This document shows positions 45,007 to 58,639 of a DNA stretch of 64,000 nt, piece by piece. Numbering within the stretch: the stretch's first letter is position 1; each line of letters starts with the position of its first letter. The stretch comes from Oscarella lobularis (Eukaryota > Porifera > Homoscleromorpha > Homosclerophorida > Oscarellidae), in contig NC_089182.1 in assembly GCF_947507565.1 (NCBI RefSeq), forward strand, positions 2,728,001 through 2,792,000, given 5' to 3'. The notes beneath the pieces were generated by a model. The model had not been told where the DNA came from. It saw nothing but the letters and a program-made list of their open reading frames with translations, and ran no database searches. The position numbers and the translations under genes were made by a program.

Positions 45007-48000
45007 ATGCGTCTCGTTCTTTGGCTGTACTTCTTCTGCAACAGATTCGTTGCATCCACAGGTAGGCATCAGATACTACGGTACAAGAGGCTGAAGCCAT
45101 CTGAAGCTGGCTGAAGCCTGACTTCCCCCGCGCGCTAAGAGAGATGCGCGGCGCTACTCTCGCACGAGGGAAGGCCTGGTGTACGAGGCTAACCCTTTCG
45201 TGCAGATAATCCTTTGATTGATATCTACTCGAGTGCGACAGTGTCTTCGTCGAGTGTGCTCGAGGATGAAGGAATCAAGTTTGTGCCTCAGTGGGCTGTC
45301 GACAGAGTTAGCAGTCGGTTGTGGTCCAACTGCTTTGTTTCTAAAAAGGAAATGAATCCGTGGTGGAGATTAGACCTGGGGAAAAAGCAAACAATTAATT
45401 TGGTGCACATTGACTTTCGAGACGACAGTCTCAGTCATCAGCTAGACGTGAAAAAGGAGGACATGGATGGCTTTACGGTCTATGTAGATGACGTCAGTGA
45501 CTCCACCACTAGTGGACATACGGGGTGTGGAAGTGCAATCAGTTCATTTGATGGTACCAAATCTCGACTACGCTTCCAGTGCACGGGCACAGAAGGACGG
45601 TATATTCACGTAATTGTTCAGTCATCTACGGCAACATATTTGGCACTCTGTGAAATCTTCATCAATTTTGCTGGCAAGGCTTGCAAATGTGCTTGTAAGA
45701 TTTTCTAACGTTTTTTATTTTGTAGTCGCTTCTGGGCCTACTTACGCGACGTACGAAGGAGAGTACTATATTGTTCGACCAGGAGATGACCCAAGTAAGC
45801 CATCAAGCCTTGCCATTGATGATAAGACTGGAACGTGTGCGTCAACGAATGACACTTCTACTCCTCAGTCATTGAGTGTTCGTCTTCCTTGGCCAATCTT
45901 TGTGCTGGACTATAAGCTGTATATGAATGTACATTCTGGTGTGACCTATCAAGAATATGCTGGAAGTCATCTGTCAAATAATGGACTTGACAATCGCAGA
46001 GTCTTCGACCATGTTTCTACTTCAAATGGAAATGAAGTTTTCACAAGAAGGCCTGCGTCTTTTTTGACTGACATTACCATCAGTATCGGCCTTTCCAATA
46101 AAAAATTAGAAGTGTGTGAAGTACAACTACTTTACCATGGTTCGGTTTATTTATTCTATAGTAACGTGTATTTTCTTATTTCTTCTGTTAGGCATTATTC
46201 TTGATATTTACAGTTCATCAGCAGCAGCTGCATTGAGCGAAATAAATGCGTCAACACTAGCGTCAAAAGCTATTGATAACAGTTTTCAAACTGACGGAAA
46301 TGCTTGCTATCGTTCCGCTCAGCAGCCTGGAACATGGTGGCGTCTACAGTCAAAGGAAGCAAATGCAATTGGACTGGTTGTAATCACTCCATTGCCAGAC
46401 AGCACGGCATTGAGTGAAATGAACGGATTCAGTGTCTACGTCGGAAACAAGACGACTAATTCAGGCAAAGACAATGTGATGTGTGGATCACCGTGGGTCA
46501 ATCCATCGCCAGGAAGCGTATCAACTATTCAAGTGACATGCGCCAGTAAACCAGTTGGAAAGTACGTCTACATTGTAGCATCAAACAAGGCAACATCATC
46601 GTTATCATTGTGTGAAGTTCAGATTTTTGACTGCGCAGGTACAGCTACAATAGTTTTAAAAAAAAACAGAAGTAAGTTTTGTTGCACAAAGGGTCAGATC
46701 CTGTTTCATCTGGAACAAGCAATGATATATCAATAAGCGCTTCTGGCATGGCAAAGTTGACGTGTAATGCAACCGGGTGTCCTACTCCAAATATAGAATG
46801 GACTGGGCCAGACGGACAGATTGTTAGTGCAGCTACTCACACTCAGACTGGAGTGACTGTCACTAGCACAATTGATGTGCAAGGAAGCGGAGGAGGCAAA
46901 TACAGTTGCATTGCATACAATGGAAGAACTTCTAACGCTACAAAAGAAATCACAGTATCAGGTACTATCTAGGGTACGTAGGTGTTTTTAGATTTGCAGT
47001 TGCAATTTAGTCTTTCCGATGATTACTACGTCGCCGATGGACAAGACTGTCAATCATGGGCAAAACACAATGTTGAGTTGTTCCGGAAGCGGATTTCCAG
47101 TTTCAACGATCACGTGGACATCTCCAACAGGAAGTTCATTTACCGCAAAAAATCCTACAGTAGAGTCTGGCATAGCAACGAGAATCATTGACGTGACAAA
47201 TCAAAAGGGGGCAGATGGCGGTGGAACGTTCAAGTGCACAGCAAGCAATGGAATAGGAAATGATGCCTCTACTCAAGCTATTATATCAGGTAAGCCTGTA
47301 ATGGCGTGTTGTCTACGATGTATCTATTTACATTGTTTTCTTAGTACGTCTAAAAGTCACCAAATTAGTTCCGTCAACGAGGTCTGTTGTTGATGGTAGT
47401 ACTGTTGACCCAGTTGTGTGTGAAGCTGAAGGATATCCTAAGCCTTCCGTCAACTGGAAGCTTAAAGGAAGCACTGTTTCCAGTTCTCTAACCACTAATG
47501 AATACAGCGTAGGAGGCTTATCATATCGTAGCGGAAGAAATTTGACGCTAGGAGCGGTATCTTTCAGTCAAAATGGAAACGTTTATACTTGTGAAGCAGG
47601 ATCAAGCACATCGACGTTCACTCTCACTGTCACTGGTAAGATGATGTTGACTTCTTTATTTTTACACGTTTATTTTCTTTTCAGTGGATGCTACGTTTAC
47701 ATCAGATCCCCAGAATAAGTATGGAAAGGTGGGAGATACGCTGATTCTCTCTTGTGAAGCAACAGGAGCTTCAGCTAAGGTCATTGAATGGTACAAAGAC
47801 AGCACAAATATAAGCAACGGGGTTTCTACGTCTACTGCTAATGGAGTGACGACCAGTTCACTGACTCTGATGAACGTTCAGCTGAGTGACGGTTCAACGA
47901 ATTACTACTGTAAGGCTGGGCCTACTGCCGGTCATCAAGATGCTGTATCTTCATCCAAAGCGATTGTTGGAAGTAAGAGACTTGTGGGGTCATATACAGT

Positions 48001-51000
48001 AGAATACTTCGTAATTTTTTCCGTTAGTTCTTGGTAGCATCACTTCGTTTCCGTCTCGAGCCTTTCATCCTGGTAGCTCGTCAAACCGTCCATTTGCGTG
48101 TACATTTACAGCCAATCCCCGCCCAACTAGTGGAGAATTGATACTGGATGGAAAAGTGAAGGCATCTCTTACTCAAACGATCCCAAATTCAGGAAATTCG
48201 TGGACTGTTAGCGATCCTATTCAATCAATAACAGTTGAAGAGGGAGGTAACTACACTTGCGTAGCAAAGATGGGCTCTTTCAGCATCGTATCTTATGCTC
48301 AGCTAGGAAGTGAGCTAGATCAAATAACAAATGAGTCTTTTTCTAACTGCTTTTTTCTAGTCACTTGTGTTATATCTGTTCCACCACAACCAACAATATT
48401 AGAAGCAGGAAAAACGAAGACACTGACTTGCAGTGGCACGGGATATCCTATACCTTCTATTACATGGAAAAAGACACTTGGAAGTCAAGTAAATCAGATA
48501 GCAGGCAAAGACAGTACAGATTACTCTAAGCGAGAGAAAACGAGCTCAATCACGCTGATGGGAAGTGATATTGATCAAGCTGGCTCATATGAATGCACTG
48601 TAACAAATACAGCGCCGCCAGGCAGCATTATACGAACGTCTTCAGTGGATGTGACAGGTATTTGTTTGCAGTGTTTGTTGAAGAGAAACAAAGATGTTGT
48701 CTTTAGTAAAGCCTATGATTGTCACAAAATCGTTTTCTCGAATCGGAACATGGGGACAATCCGAAATCCTGACTTGTCTTGCTATAGGCTATCCTTTGCC
48801 AACAATCACTTGGACATTTCGAGGACAGCCTGTGACTAAAGGCATTTCTGTCTCAGCGGCAGGAGGTGTCAATCGTACCAGTACTCTCACCCGGATGACG
48901 GTGGAGGCGCTAAAGGATGGAGGAGTGTATACGTGCAGTGCCACGAACAGCGCTGGAGATGGCGGATCAATTAACGTCAATTTGAATTGTAAGTAGTGCG
49001 CAATTTGTGTGGAGGTGACAGATAGGCGATATTTTCTTTCATGTACAGTTGATTCAAGAGTGACTACAGATCCGAAGAGTCAAGATTTAGCCTATGGAAC
49101 AAGGCTTTCGCTTACTTGTGTGGTATCGTCTTTCCCGGCTGTATCTTCTTCTATTAAATGGCACAAAGACGGCGCCATTCAGTCATCATCGTTATCGACA
49201 AATTCTACAGAACTTGCATTCGTTACCAGCACGTTCAACGTAAGTAGCGTCGATGAAAATGATGGAGGAAATTACACGTGCTACGTATCATCCAATCCAG
49301 CTATTATTACTAGTAAGCATCCAGTACTTGTTTTAAAATTGTTCGTGTGCACCGGTCCGTTTTTTCACCAGTCAGGGATCACTTCATTTTGGATCCTCAA
49401 GGCGAAAGTCCGTTTGAAGGAAGCGCGGCTACGTTGTCATGCAGGGTTGTTGGATATCCTCCGCCGAACGACATCGTATGGCAAAAATCAGATGATAATC
49501 AGTCCTACAGCGACGTTGATGGAAATTTGACGTCTACGTCTCGAAAAGTGATGCGGTCAATTTCAAGCAATCTTACTTTTTCATCAATACACAGATCTGC
49601 GTCGGGGTTCTATCGATGCCGTACCAACAGCACCAATCCAGCGATGTCGAAATCATCTTACGTCAATGTCTACTGTATGCTATGCAACGCTGGATCGTCC
49701 TCTAAATAATTTCAATGCATTTGTTTTTAGATAAACCGTCGTTTTCTGTAGACTTCAATGGCAGCAGCCAAGTCGTTCTTATTGGAGGGTCTTTCAAGTT
49801 GACCTGCACTGCACTACTAGGAAATCCTACTCCTTTAGTTGACTTTGTTAAAACGCCGCTAGATTCGTCTTCCAATGCCGAGAAGGTTGTGGCAGACGAT
49901 GCCTACCAGATTACACGTGAAAGTGGAAAGGTAACGTTAATGGTTCGTAATGCCAATACGTCAGAATCTGGGCATTACTTTTGCCGCGCCTCTAATCCTG
50001 CTGGAAGTGTTAATTCAAGAACAACAACTATTATTGTCAGAGGTAAGGTTTGCATTCGCTTTCTAGTTGAATATGAATTGACCTTTAGGACCCCCGTCAA
50101 GAATCAACCCACATGACGTAACAGTTCTACAAAGAAACGCCTCTAGTATTACGATTTCGTGGACTGCACCGTATAATGGTGGTAGTCCTATACTCAACTA
50201 CACAATCAACTACAGACTCTCCGGATCTACTACGGCCTTCGAAACTGCCCATGTGCTAGACAACGGCACATTTACGGCAACGATTTCTCATCTCAAGGCT
50301 TTTACAAACTACGAAATTGTCGTCATTGCGTCAAATGTTGAAGGCCCAGCACAGGGCACAATACCGGCAATCCGAAACACCACAGCTGGAGGTGTGTCTA
50401 ATTTTCAATTGCTTTACCTGGTGCTAATACGTAATTATTTTTAGCTCCTTCGCCTCCACTCGGCTTTGTCGTTACTGTTCTGAGTTCGACAGCTGTTTTT
50501 GCTCAGTGGGATCTGCCGGCAGAACCAGCTGGAATTATTCAGTATTACCGAGTTTATTACGAAGATAAAGGAAGAGCCAAACGAGCAACGCCACCATACG
50601 AGGAGTTTGGTGGAAAAATTACATCAGGGGTGATACCATCATTGAGAAAATACGTTCGCTACAATTTTTACGTGCGGGCTGTGAATGTTGATGAATTTGG
50701 AACAGAGATAATCGGCCAACAAAGTAGCGCTTTCTCAGTTACTACCAGCGAAGACGGTAAGCTTCGAGGTTTGATTCTGTTGATGTAGATGTATCTAGTG
50801 CGATCTTTCTGGTGCAGCTCCTGGTGTGCCTTTGAATGTGCAATCAGAGGCTATTCCCGACAGCACATCAATGTTGAGAGTTGTGTGGAAAGAACCGACA
50901 GATACAAACGGGATTATCAGAAATTATATCATATTCTATCAGCAAAAAAACGTTGGCGGCGAGAAGCTAAACAGGACAGCTGGAGACATAACGAGCGTGA

Positions 51001-52547
51001 TTCTTGATAATTTGGATCCCTACACTTCCTACACCATCTGGGTTTGTTAGATGACACAATAAACGCAATTCGTTTAATAGAGGGATTATTAATTAACAGG
51101 TTCAGGCTTACACCATTAAAGGTGGCCCGCTCAGCAATCCCATAGAAGGAAGAACGAGCGAAGGAGGTCTGTTCTCTTCGTAGTCTTGAATGGCTTATTC
51201 AAATTTTTCTTTTGCAGTACCAAGTGCTCCTCTAAATGTTAGGATTGCATTCTCCGATGCAACAAGTGTGTCACTTCAATGGACACCGCCTTCAAATACT
51301 CGCGGAATTATTATCAAATACACGGTGAATTCAGTTTTAAAGTTTCCTTGTCCTATATCAACGACTCTTTGTTTTAGATTTTCTACTCAGCCCAGAAGTT
51401 ATACAAAGGACAAGGAGACAATGAAGAATTTTTCAACATGGATTCCAATCGAACTGTTGATGCACCTATGACGAGCTTTACTGTCAACAAATTGGTGCCA
51501 GACACGGAATGGACGTTCTCTATTGCAGCTAGTACCTCTAAAGGAATAGGAACGATAAGCGCGAGTATTGGAAGGAGAACGTTGCCAGATGGTATTTTTG
51601 ATAGTAGTCAAGTTATTTGTAATTGTGGTCTCTTGCTTTTAGACCCTGTAAGGGTTGTTCTTTCAGTGGGATGTCCGACTTTGACAGCGACAGAAACTGC
51701 TGCCGTAATAACTTTGGTCAAGCCCTCTGAAAGAAACGGAAAAATTGGGTATCATAGATTAATTTGACTCTGCTAATTAGGTTAGGTCTTTGTCGTTCTA
51801 GTCAAATAGATGTACTGGCCGCTGAATCTCCTGAGACGACGGTCGATTTTGAAAACTACAAAGGCAATACAAAATATTCTTCTAATTTGCCCACTGGAGC
51901 AATCTACGTGGCGGCGAGATTCAACTCTCGCGAGGACGTACCTAATGAATTCATTCTGGGAGACGGTTTCAGTCGAAACGGTTTCGAGAATGGGCCATTG
52001 AAATCCGGCACAACGTACACATATGCGTTGCGAGTATACAGCGCAACGGACCCCTCTCTGGTGAGTGTCAGCAACGTGCTCACGGTTCGCACTACAGGAA
52101 CATGTACAAGTACAAGTACATGTGCCCCTTGTACTTGTGCGCCATGTGCTACTACTACTTGTGCACGTACAGCAGAGCCTGTGATCAGCAATCAAGGTCT
52201 GGTGAAGAGGTGGTTTCAGCGTTTCATAGACTAAGTGGTTGTTTTTAGACGGTACTAACATAATTGCAGTGGCTGTTGGCTGTTCTCTTGGCGGACTGGC
52301 AGCGGGAATACTTCTCTCCCTCATTGTGTATTGCTGTACTAAGAGAAAGATGACGAGGAATGTGAGTGGAAGTGACGAGGGGAATCTGAGCGATTTCAGG
52401 ATGACTGCTTCGTCTGTTTACGGAGGATTAGGAAAGATGGAAGAGAAGAAAGCTCAAGATGAATCCGTTTACGAAGAAGTGGGTGGATCATCTCACTCAT
52501 TCATTATTTGTTTGTCCGTCTTCGGTCCGTTGTATTCGTTGCATTAG
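45007..52547 (+). CDS. Fucolectin-like/Ig/FN3 single-pass receptor
   Basis: The first exon 45,007-45,061 encodes the signal peptide MRLVLWLYFFCNRFVAST and joins in phase to 45,206. Three galactose-binding modules of fucolectin type follow (MNPWWRLDLGKKQTINLVHI in the first, TWWRLQSKEANAIGLVVI in the third). Then come about ten Ig domains, mostly one per exon (46,690-50,040; DGGGTFKCTASN and KDGGVYTCSATN are typical), and four to five FN3 domains (50,090-51,770). After these there is an odd Cys/Thr stalk (CAPCTCAPCATTTC), one transmembrane helix (AVGCSLGGLAAGILLSLIVY) and a short tail with SVYGG and SVYEEV tyrosine motifs. It is probably a cell-surface recognition or adhesion receptor. The 3' end is uncertain: GTGGGT after YEE could be a donor to further exons. 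Confidence 0.82.
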
Positions 52548-53095
52548 AGACATGAGAAATTTTAGTGACGTAGTCTTCATCTTTTTTTCTCACGTAGCGT
52601 AATCTCCGCTCTAGCACAGGAAATATATGTATTATGATTATCGGTTCTTACCTGTACAGTATACGCGGTTAAATGGATCGTTGCCTTGAGTTCTGGGATG
52701 CTGATCTCTCGAAAAGTCTCCGATGAGTCGAATCCCCTTCTAATCTATGGTGGCGTCGAGTGCGACGACTCGCAGGACAGCGCGCACTCGATGAGAACGA
52801 TAGGTAGGTGCAGAAGGCGCTCGATCGTCGCTGCGTCGCTGTGCGGGTCGCTCGTGGAGCACGTGGTCGAAGAGCGTGTCGGCTAACTCGGCGAAAGCGG
52901 CGTCGGCTAACTCGGCGAAAGCGGCGTTGACGGCGACGATGTCGGCGAGACCACAGGATGCCTATGGCGAGACTGACGCGAGCGCAAAGGTCGCGAGTTG
53001 ACGCCCGACGAAGGAGAGCCAACAAACATCCGGGATAGCAATATGTGACGAAAACTACACAACTACTGACATACATGTGCCACGTAGGTTCAAAA
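52548..53095. other. Region between two convergent receptor genes
   Basis: About 550 bp. It contains a perfect tandem duplication of a 24-bp unit (52,878-52,901 and 52,902-52,925, core GTCGGCTAACTCGGCGAAAG). A GC-rich segment (52,690-52,990) has codon-like composition and an open plus-strand stretch with NPLLIYGGVECDD. It could be an unrecognised terminal exon of the Ig/FN3 receptor, but no join was proven. Confidence 0.4.
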
Positions 53096-56000
53096 TTACT
53101 GCACCGAAGATGAATGGCCGTTTAGGAAGTTCACCAGAAAATCGCTGAACTGGAACTTCTGACGACTTTCCCTCACTCTTTTACACGACAATATCAATTG
53201 AAGTGCAATCTTCCCTAAATTGTACCTTATTACAAATTCAACTCACATTCAGTAGTTTACCTATTATGTAGAGAATGAAGAGCCCGTTCACGACGAGTAA
53301 ACTGACTGAGAATACATTTTGCTCGGTCAAACTGGTGGCACTGCTCTCCTTTTGACTCGATAGGACTAGGAGAGTTGCCAGCATTAAATTTAGAGATATG
53401 ACGAACAACGACAGTAATTGCAACAGGTGCTCAGATTTTCTTTTGATTGGCTGAAATTGAGCGTGAAGAAGTAGGAAAATATTTGCCAGAATAGCCGCTA
53501 TCGCTACACCGGAGTGGCTACCTTGACCGAAAAATTGAATGGCACACGTCAGAACGAATTTGCGAAGCACCTCCACTACTTCCCAGTACCAGAACTTCGG
53601 CTCGTAATTCTCGTCCAGAAAATGAAGTGATTCAATGACATTGTCACGAAGAGTAACTGATGGCTGTATGAGAAGTATCTCATCATCACTGTGCTCTGTT
53701 CGTTCAAAGCGTTTGTGTTTGTAGTAGAGTCCGACGAACATTAGAATCGGAAGTCCCACGACGTATATCATCAGTGACCAGCAAATCATCCACGCTGACT
53801 TCCACGTAGATTCGTCGTAGTTACACTCTAAGCTCAAGTCGGCTCTCAAGAACCATTTGCAAAATGGCTCGTTTGTATCTGATGATAGACATATGTTCAA
53901 ACACGTCAACGGTTTGTATGGTAGAACGGCTACTATTTGAGCTGTAGTCGCCGGATAACATACAAATAATAATAACCAAGTATTCCGAAGACATGACTTT
54001 TGAGCTGACGATGCATTTCGCTCTGACATAGAACTCTGTTTACGACATTTCGAGAGAGCAATGTATCTGATTCCATAGTACGTCCAGATCATACATACAA
54101 GAACTGCTTGACAACAGACGGTGAATATTGGTGTTGTCAGCGCATTGAGTCTCAATGAGTTAGCCAAGCACGACGGTGCTGCTACTGCGATGACGTTCAG
54201 CTCAATGATTTTCAGATATTGACCGAATGACAGTAACACTTGTGGCCACGGTACACGAGCCAACGCTTGAATGACTCCGGACATTACTTGACCAAATCCG
54301 ACGACAATTTTGATTTTTGCTGCCATGTGATCGACTAGACTGTGTTTGCCGATTTTCTGAGCTTTCTCTGCGAGGCGTAGAAGTAGAATGACTACGATCA
54401 CGAGTACGATAACGCCCACTATTTGGAGAGCTGTTCTCCATACATGTGGACATTTGTAACATTTTTGAAACCAAGAATAATATGACGATTTGCACACGGC
54501 GCATAGAATGCCTTCGTAGCCGCGTGAGCACATGTCTGATTGTTGTATTCGCGCTCTTTGGCTATCACTCCCATTGCAACTGTCTTCAATAGGACACCGA
54601 TGAATTCGAGGAAATGGCTTGGTGTATTCGATGGTTGTGCGAGGATAATTATCACTTCGTATCTTCAAATTCTCGACGAAGTGTGCGTATTCATTCTCGA
54701 GCTGCGTTCCATTGTAATCATTGGATATGTTCCAGCTCATCCAATAACCGGCTCTAACAGAAAGATAATCGTTTGAGCATTTCTGTCCGTTCTCAGAACA
54801 CATGTGACACTCTCCAAACCGATTAAATCTGTAATGATTTTCCAAACAGAAGCAAGCACGGTAATGAGCGTCATCGGTGGTGTTTGTTCCTGCTGGACAA
54901 ACTATGCAGTCAGCCGCGCTTGTGCCGGGGCTTTTATGTAAAGGTACGTATTTTCCATTTCCGCAGGATAAACACTTGTTTTGTGCAGTTGTATCTTGAT
55001 AAAATCCTCCTTTAAAACGTAATTGAATCAATTCATTATAACGAGAGTGTAAAATTTCTACCTGGTGGACAAGCAGAGCAGGTCTTTTTTTTTGAGTGAA
55101 TTGAATCTCCGTATGTTCCTATTGGACATTGAGTACAAAATGCTGATGCCATTGTATGTTGATTTGAAAATTTTTCTTGACAAACATATCCCATTGCAGA
55201 CAAATACAAAGCATTTACGGATGATGTTGTGAGAGTCAGATTCGTGGCTTTAGTTACGCAGTATCTAATTTTATAAAAAACGTAAAACAACCACAAACGT
55301 AAATACTAAATATTCTGCATACACGTGAGTTGTGTTTGAGAACGGTGGCAATTGCAGTTGCTTTGCAACAGAACAATTGAGGTAGCTAATACAAGTACAT
55401 GACATTTAATTAATTAATTAAATAATAGAATTAAGGTTACATGGCTGTACTCCGACTGAGCGAAGAAGAGAACGCAAATGCGTCTCTTGGAATAGAACGA
55501 AGTGGATTGTCTTGTACATAACTATAGCATTCTTTAGATCAACTTTTTTATGGTAATGCTACATTACATTTGTTTTATACGAGCAAAATTTGAGAACGCG
55601 CCATCTTCAAACATTGTGACATTATTTCCAATTAGATTTCTGTTAATTGAAGTATTACAAACAATTTTCGCACACTAAATATACAGTAGTACAGCACTTC
55701 CAAGTTGATCAAAGATCTGAACGTTGCAGCTCTCACAGCCCTAATTCTGTTGAACGAAGCGTGTCTGTATATTTAACGCAGTTACAAAAGAGTGCATAAC
55801 TACTACAATTGCTTACATTTCGCGCAAAAACGGTCTGTTTAAAAATGCAGCAGGTAATTCTTCTAAACGGTTTCCAGTAACGTCTCTTAAATAGACTCGT
55901 TTGTATAAATCAGCTCATTTTATTCAGATAAGACGTACAAAATGTTGACTTGAATTGTTTGTAGTAGCGTGTCAAGGACGAAAATACTATTGTTAGATAA

Positions 56001-57502
56001 ATATCTGCATTAAAGAAGAATCAGCAGGTTATAGAGCTTAGCAATGACTAAGGTGTACAGCAGATGAACGACTGCCCCCCTTTGAAAAAGATTACCATCC
56101 AGCGAAGTTAATTGGTTGTACGACAAATCCCTAATATAAAGAAAGCATAAATAGGCTGTAATTCATTGATTGTGCTTTTACAAAGAAAAGATAATTGATT
56201 GAGCTTTAAATGTGTTCTTTGGGAGAGTTCTGATTTTATTATTGGACAGATCTCTGCACAAAACGGAAAAAATAAACGGAGTGCCTGCGTCAGCAGCAAA
56301 CTTTACAGAGCCAATAGACTGGAGAGCGAAAGAAAAGCTCGATGATCAACTGCTTCAATTAAGTTTGAATGAAACCCACTGCACTCAAAAGCAAAAAAGT
56401 CAACATTTTGTTCTGCATAAAAAGTACTGCAGTTGACTTACAATAGAGGGATGCAAGGTAGATCTAAACTATCAGCTGTCAGTTCGCTAATGAAGTTGTC
56501 ACGAAAATTGCTAGAAATTCCCAGTCGCGCGTGTATACTAGACCACAGGTGTAATTTTGCTTACAACCAACCAGAAACCTTGCTGCAAGATCCCAGAGAA
56601 ATCAGCATTGATTTGGTAAGCTTTTTCAAACGGTTGCTGGAAAGATCCCTACGGAAACATACTCATGTACAATCAAACCCTGCCGTTAACTGCGTACAAA
56701 AAAGAGAGGCGTGGAAGATAACTGATTCCTTCTCTGCCAATGAATTCAATCTTGTTCTGATGCAAAATTCTACATATAAAGTAATACTATTGCTTGTGCT
56801 CTCTTTTAATTAATGCTTACAAGATGCTGAGCCAAGACATATTTGAAAAGGCTCTACTTTCTAAATACGTGATGCTGTTATAGCCCAGCTTTCTGCCGCA
56901 TAGTAAGTATCTGTATCTGCCTGCTGGCTCCAACGCAATAAGGCTTCTTACATTGTGATTAGTTTATTGTACTTGGTTCCATTCTGAAAAAAACCGTTCA
57001 CTGATTTCAAACGGTTATTGCTCAAATCTCTAGAAGCTCACATCGTTAAACAGTAACAGCATTCTAGAGTGTCAGCACATACAGATGCACGAGATTGACT
57101 GGCAAGACAAACGGTTCTGACAGGTAGTTAGATTCACCCGAGCTATATTCAAAAACTCACTATTACTATACTTATTTTTATCATTTCACTTACATTGACA
57201 TCAAATCATGAAAATCCCAAAAGTAGTCTGGACTTATATAGTCAATCGCATTGTTATCAAATTTGCTAAACACAGGGTATAATGGTTAGCTGTGCAACAG
57301 AACGTCAGTGAGCTCTATACAAAGTCGTCGCATTTTGAGGTAGACTCTCGGCGGGAGGCAACTGAGTAAGGGACTTTCGTGAGCAGTCAACGAGTCCACT
57401 TTTCAATTCACAGGTGCAATGCCGTTGACAGCCTCCATAAACGCCGCCATGGATTAGACGAGCGAAGACAATAAGCAGTAACAGCAACGTGAGATGAGGC
57501 AT
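53096..57502 (-). CDS. LRR-cysteine-rich-7TM receptor (GCC2/GCC3 type)
   Basis: Read on the minus strand. The exon 57,305-57,502 gives a signal peptide (PHLTLLLLLIVFARLIHGG) and an LRR N-terminal cap (CQRHCTCELKSGLVDCSRKS). A chain of short single-repeat exons follows from 57,050 to 55,300, with cores such as DLSNNRLKSVNGFF, DLSYNQLTSLDGNLF and TGNRLEELPAAFL. Next are Cys-rich ephrin-receptor-like modules (CTQCPIGTYGDS, KTCSACPPG, DCIVCPAGTNTT) and a large exon (to 53,247) with about eight hydrophobic helices. A GTGAGT donor joins a last exon, 53,096-53,158, ending NGHSSSVQ. It is probably an orphan multi-pass receptor. The number of LRRs (eight to ten) is approximate. Confidence 0.8.
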
Positions 57503-58265
57503 TGGGAGCAAAGAACGGAACTGGTGCGGGTGAACGCTCGAGCTTCTCTTTTTATCTCTACATCAACACTGAAAGAAATCATGGGAAGAATTTTCCCATA
57601 GAAAGTCGAAACGAAGACCGAGTTTACCCGGAATAGCATGTGATCTCCGGGGTTTATCTCTAAGATAAGCCTAATCACCATTCGGTTTCGCTCCAATTTG
57701 TTTGGAAATGATCCCAGACTATATATAGGGACTGGCTCCGCGTAAACGAGTTTCGATTTAGTATTCTATGACTGCGAGACAGTCTGGATAGACACACTAA
57801 GTGTCTACAGAGACGAGAGACAGAGAGGAAGATCGGAGCCGTCTCACGTAGAGATAAAGAGAGAGTGATTGATAGGCGTAATAGAAACTACGTATTAGAA
57901 AACGTTCCATCGTCCCGCGACGCGTGTTGAGGCTTTCTTCACGAATACGGTCACGTTTTTCGTTGAGAAGGCGCTGACTGTTTCGTCCCAGAATTTGTAA
58001 CCTAGAGGCCCCGAAACTCGTCGATTTCCTAAGACGGATCTCCTGCGATTCTTTTCGTCGCTTCGAATCGCAGAAATACTACAGTTGGAGGTGTGGATTA
58101 ATCTTGGACCCGTGTATCGTCGTCTTCCGGCTCGCACGAACTCGAAATTCGAAAATCGTCTCCGTAGTCGCCTCGAACTGCAGATGCGAGGCGATCGAGC
58201 TTCTTTCTCTTTTTCGCAGGGCCATATTGGACCCTTTTACGTCAGCTGAGCGTCTCTTTCTTCCT
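57503..58265. other. Poorly resolved region
   Basis: 763 bp upstream of the LRR receptor. A minus-strand frame (57,895-58,137) reads GNRRVSGPLGYKFWDE and is GC-rich and codon-like near 57,900-58,250, but no start or homologue was found. 57,720-57,880 shows TATATA, a GACACACTAAGTGTC palindrome and GA-rich runs, plausibly promoter sequence. Confidence 0.4.
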
Positions 58266-58591
58266 CTATTCGATCACGGATACTAGACCGTGATTCGATT
58301 TCTTCGACGTCGGACATCTTTGATCGACACGTGCGCTACGAAATAAAAAATCGAAGGCAAATCGAACTTATTGTGCATCGAACTATCGAAATACCTTTCG
58401 ATATCGCTTCGCGGCGACCCATGCAATCGAAACGCTGTACGTGCTGTGCTGTAGACGCTTAGGATTTTCCAATCGCCGCCGCGCGCTTCATTCCACGCCC
58501 GTTCTCGTTTCTCTTCTTCCTTTCCTGACTCGTTGGAGTCCTTCTCTCGTCCTTTGAGCTCCGCGTCGACCACGAGGTTCTTCTTCGCCAT
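58266..58591 (-). CDS. Small hypothetical protein
   Basis: Starts at ATG 58,591 (MAKKNLVVDAELKG) with a charged Glu/Lys-rich segment, then GGDWKILSVYSTARTAFRL. A plausible 65-bp intron (donor GTATTT near 58,399, acceptor TCGTAG) would join to a short terminal exon ending GLVSVIE. Without splicing the frame ends at 58,283. No family was recognised. It starts just downstream of a CCAAT/E-box/CCAAT cluster on its own side. Confidence 0.35.
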
Positions 58592-58639
58592 CTTGAAGTT
58601 CACGCGTTAACGGCGTTATGTTATGCAATCAATGGTCAA

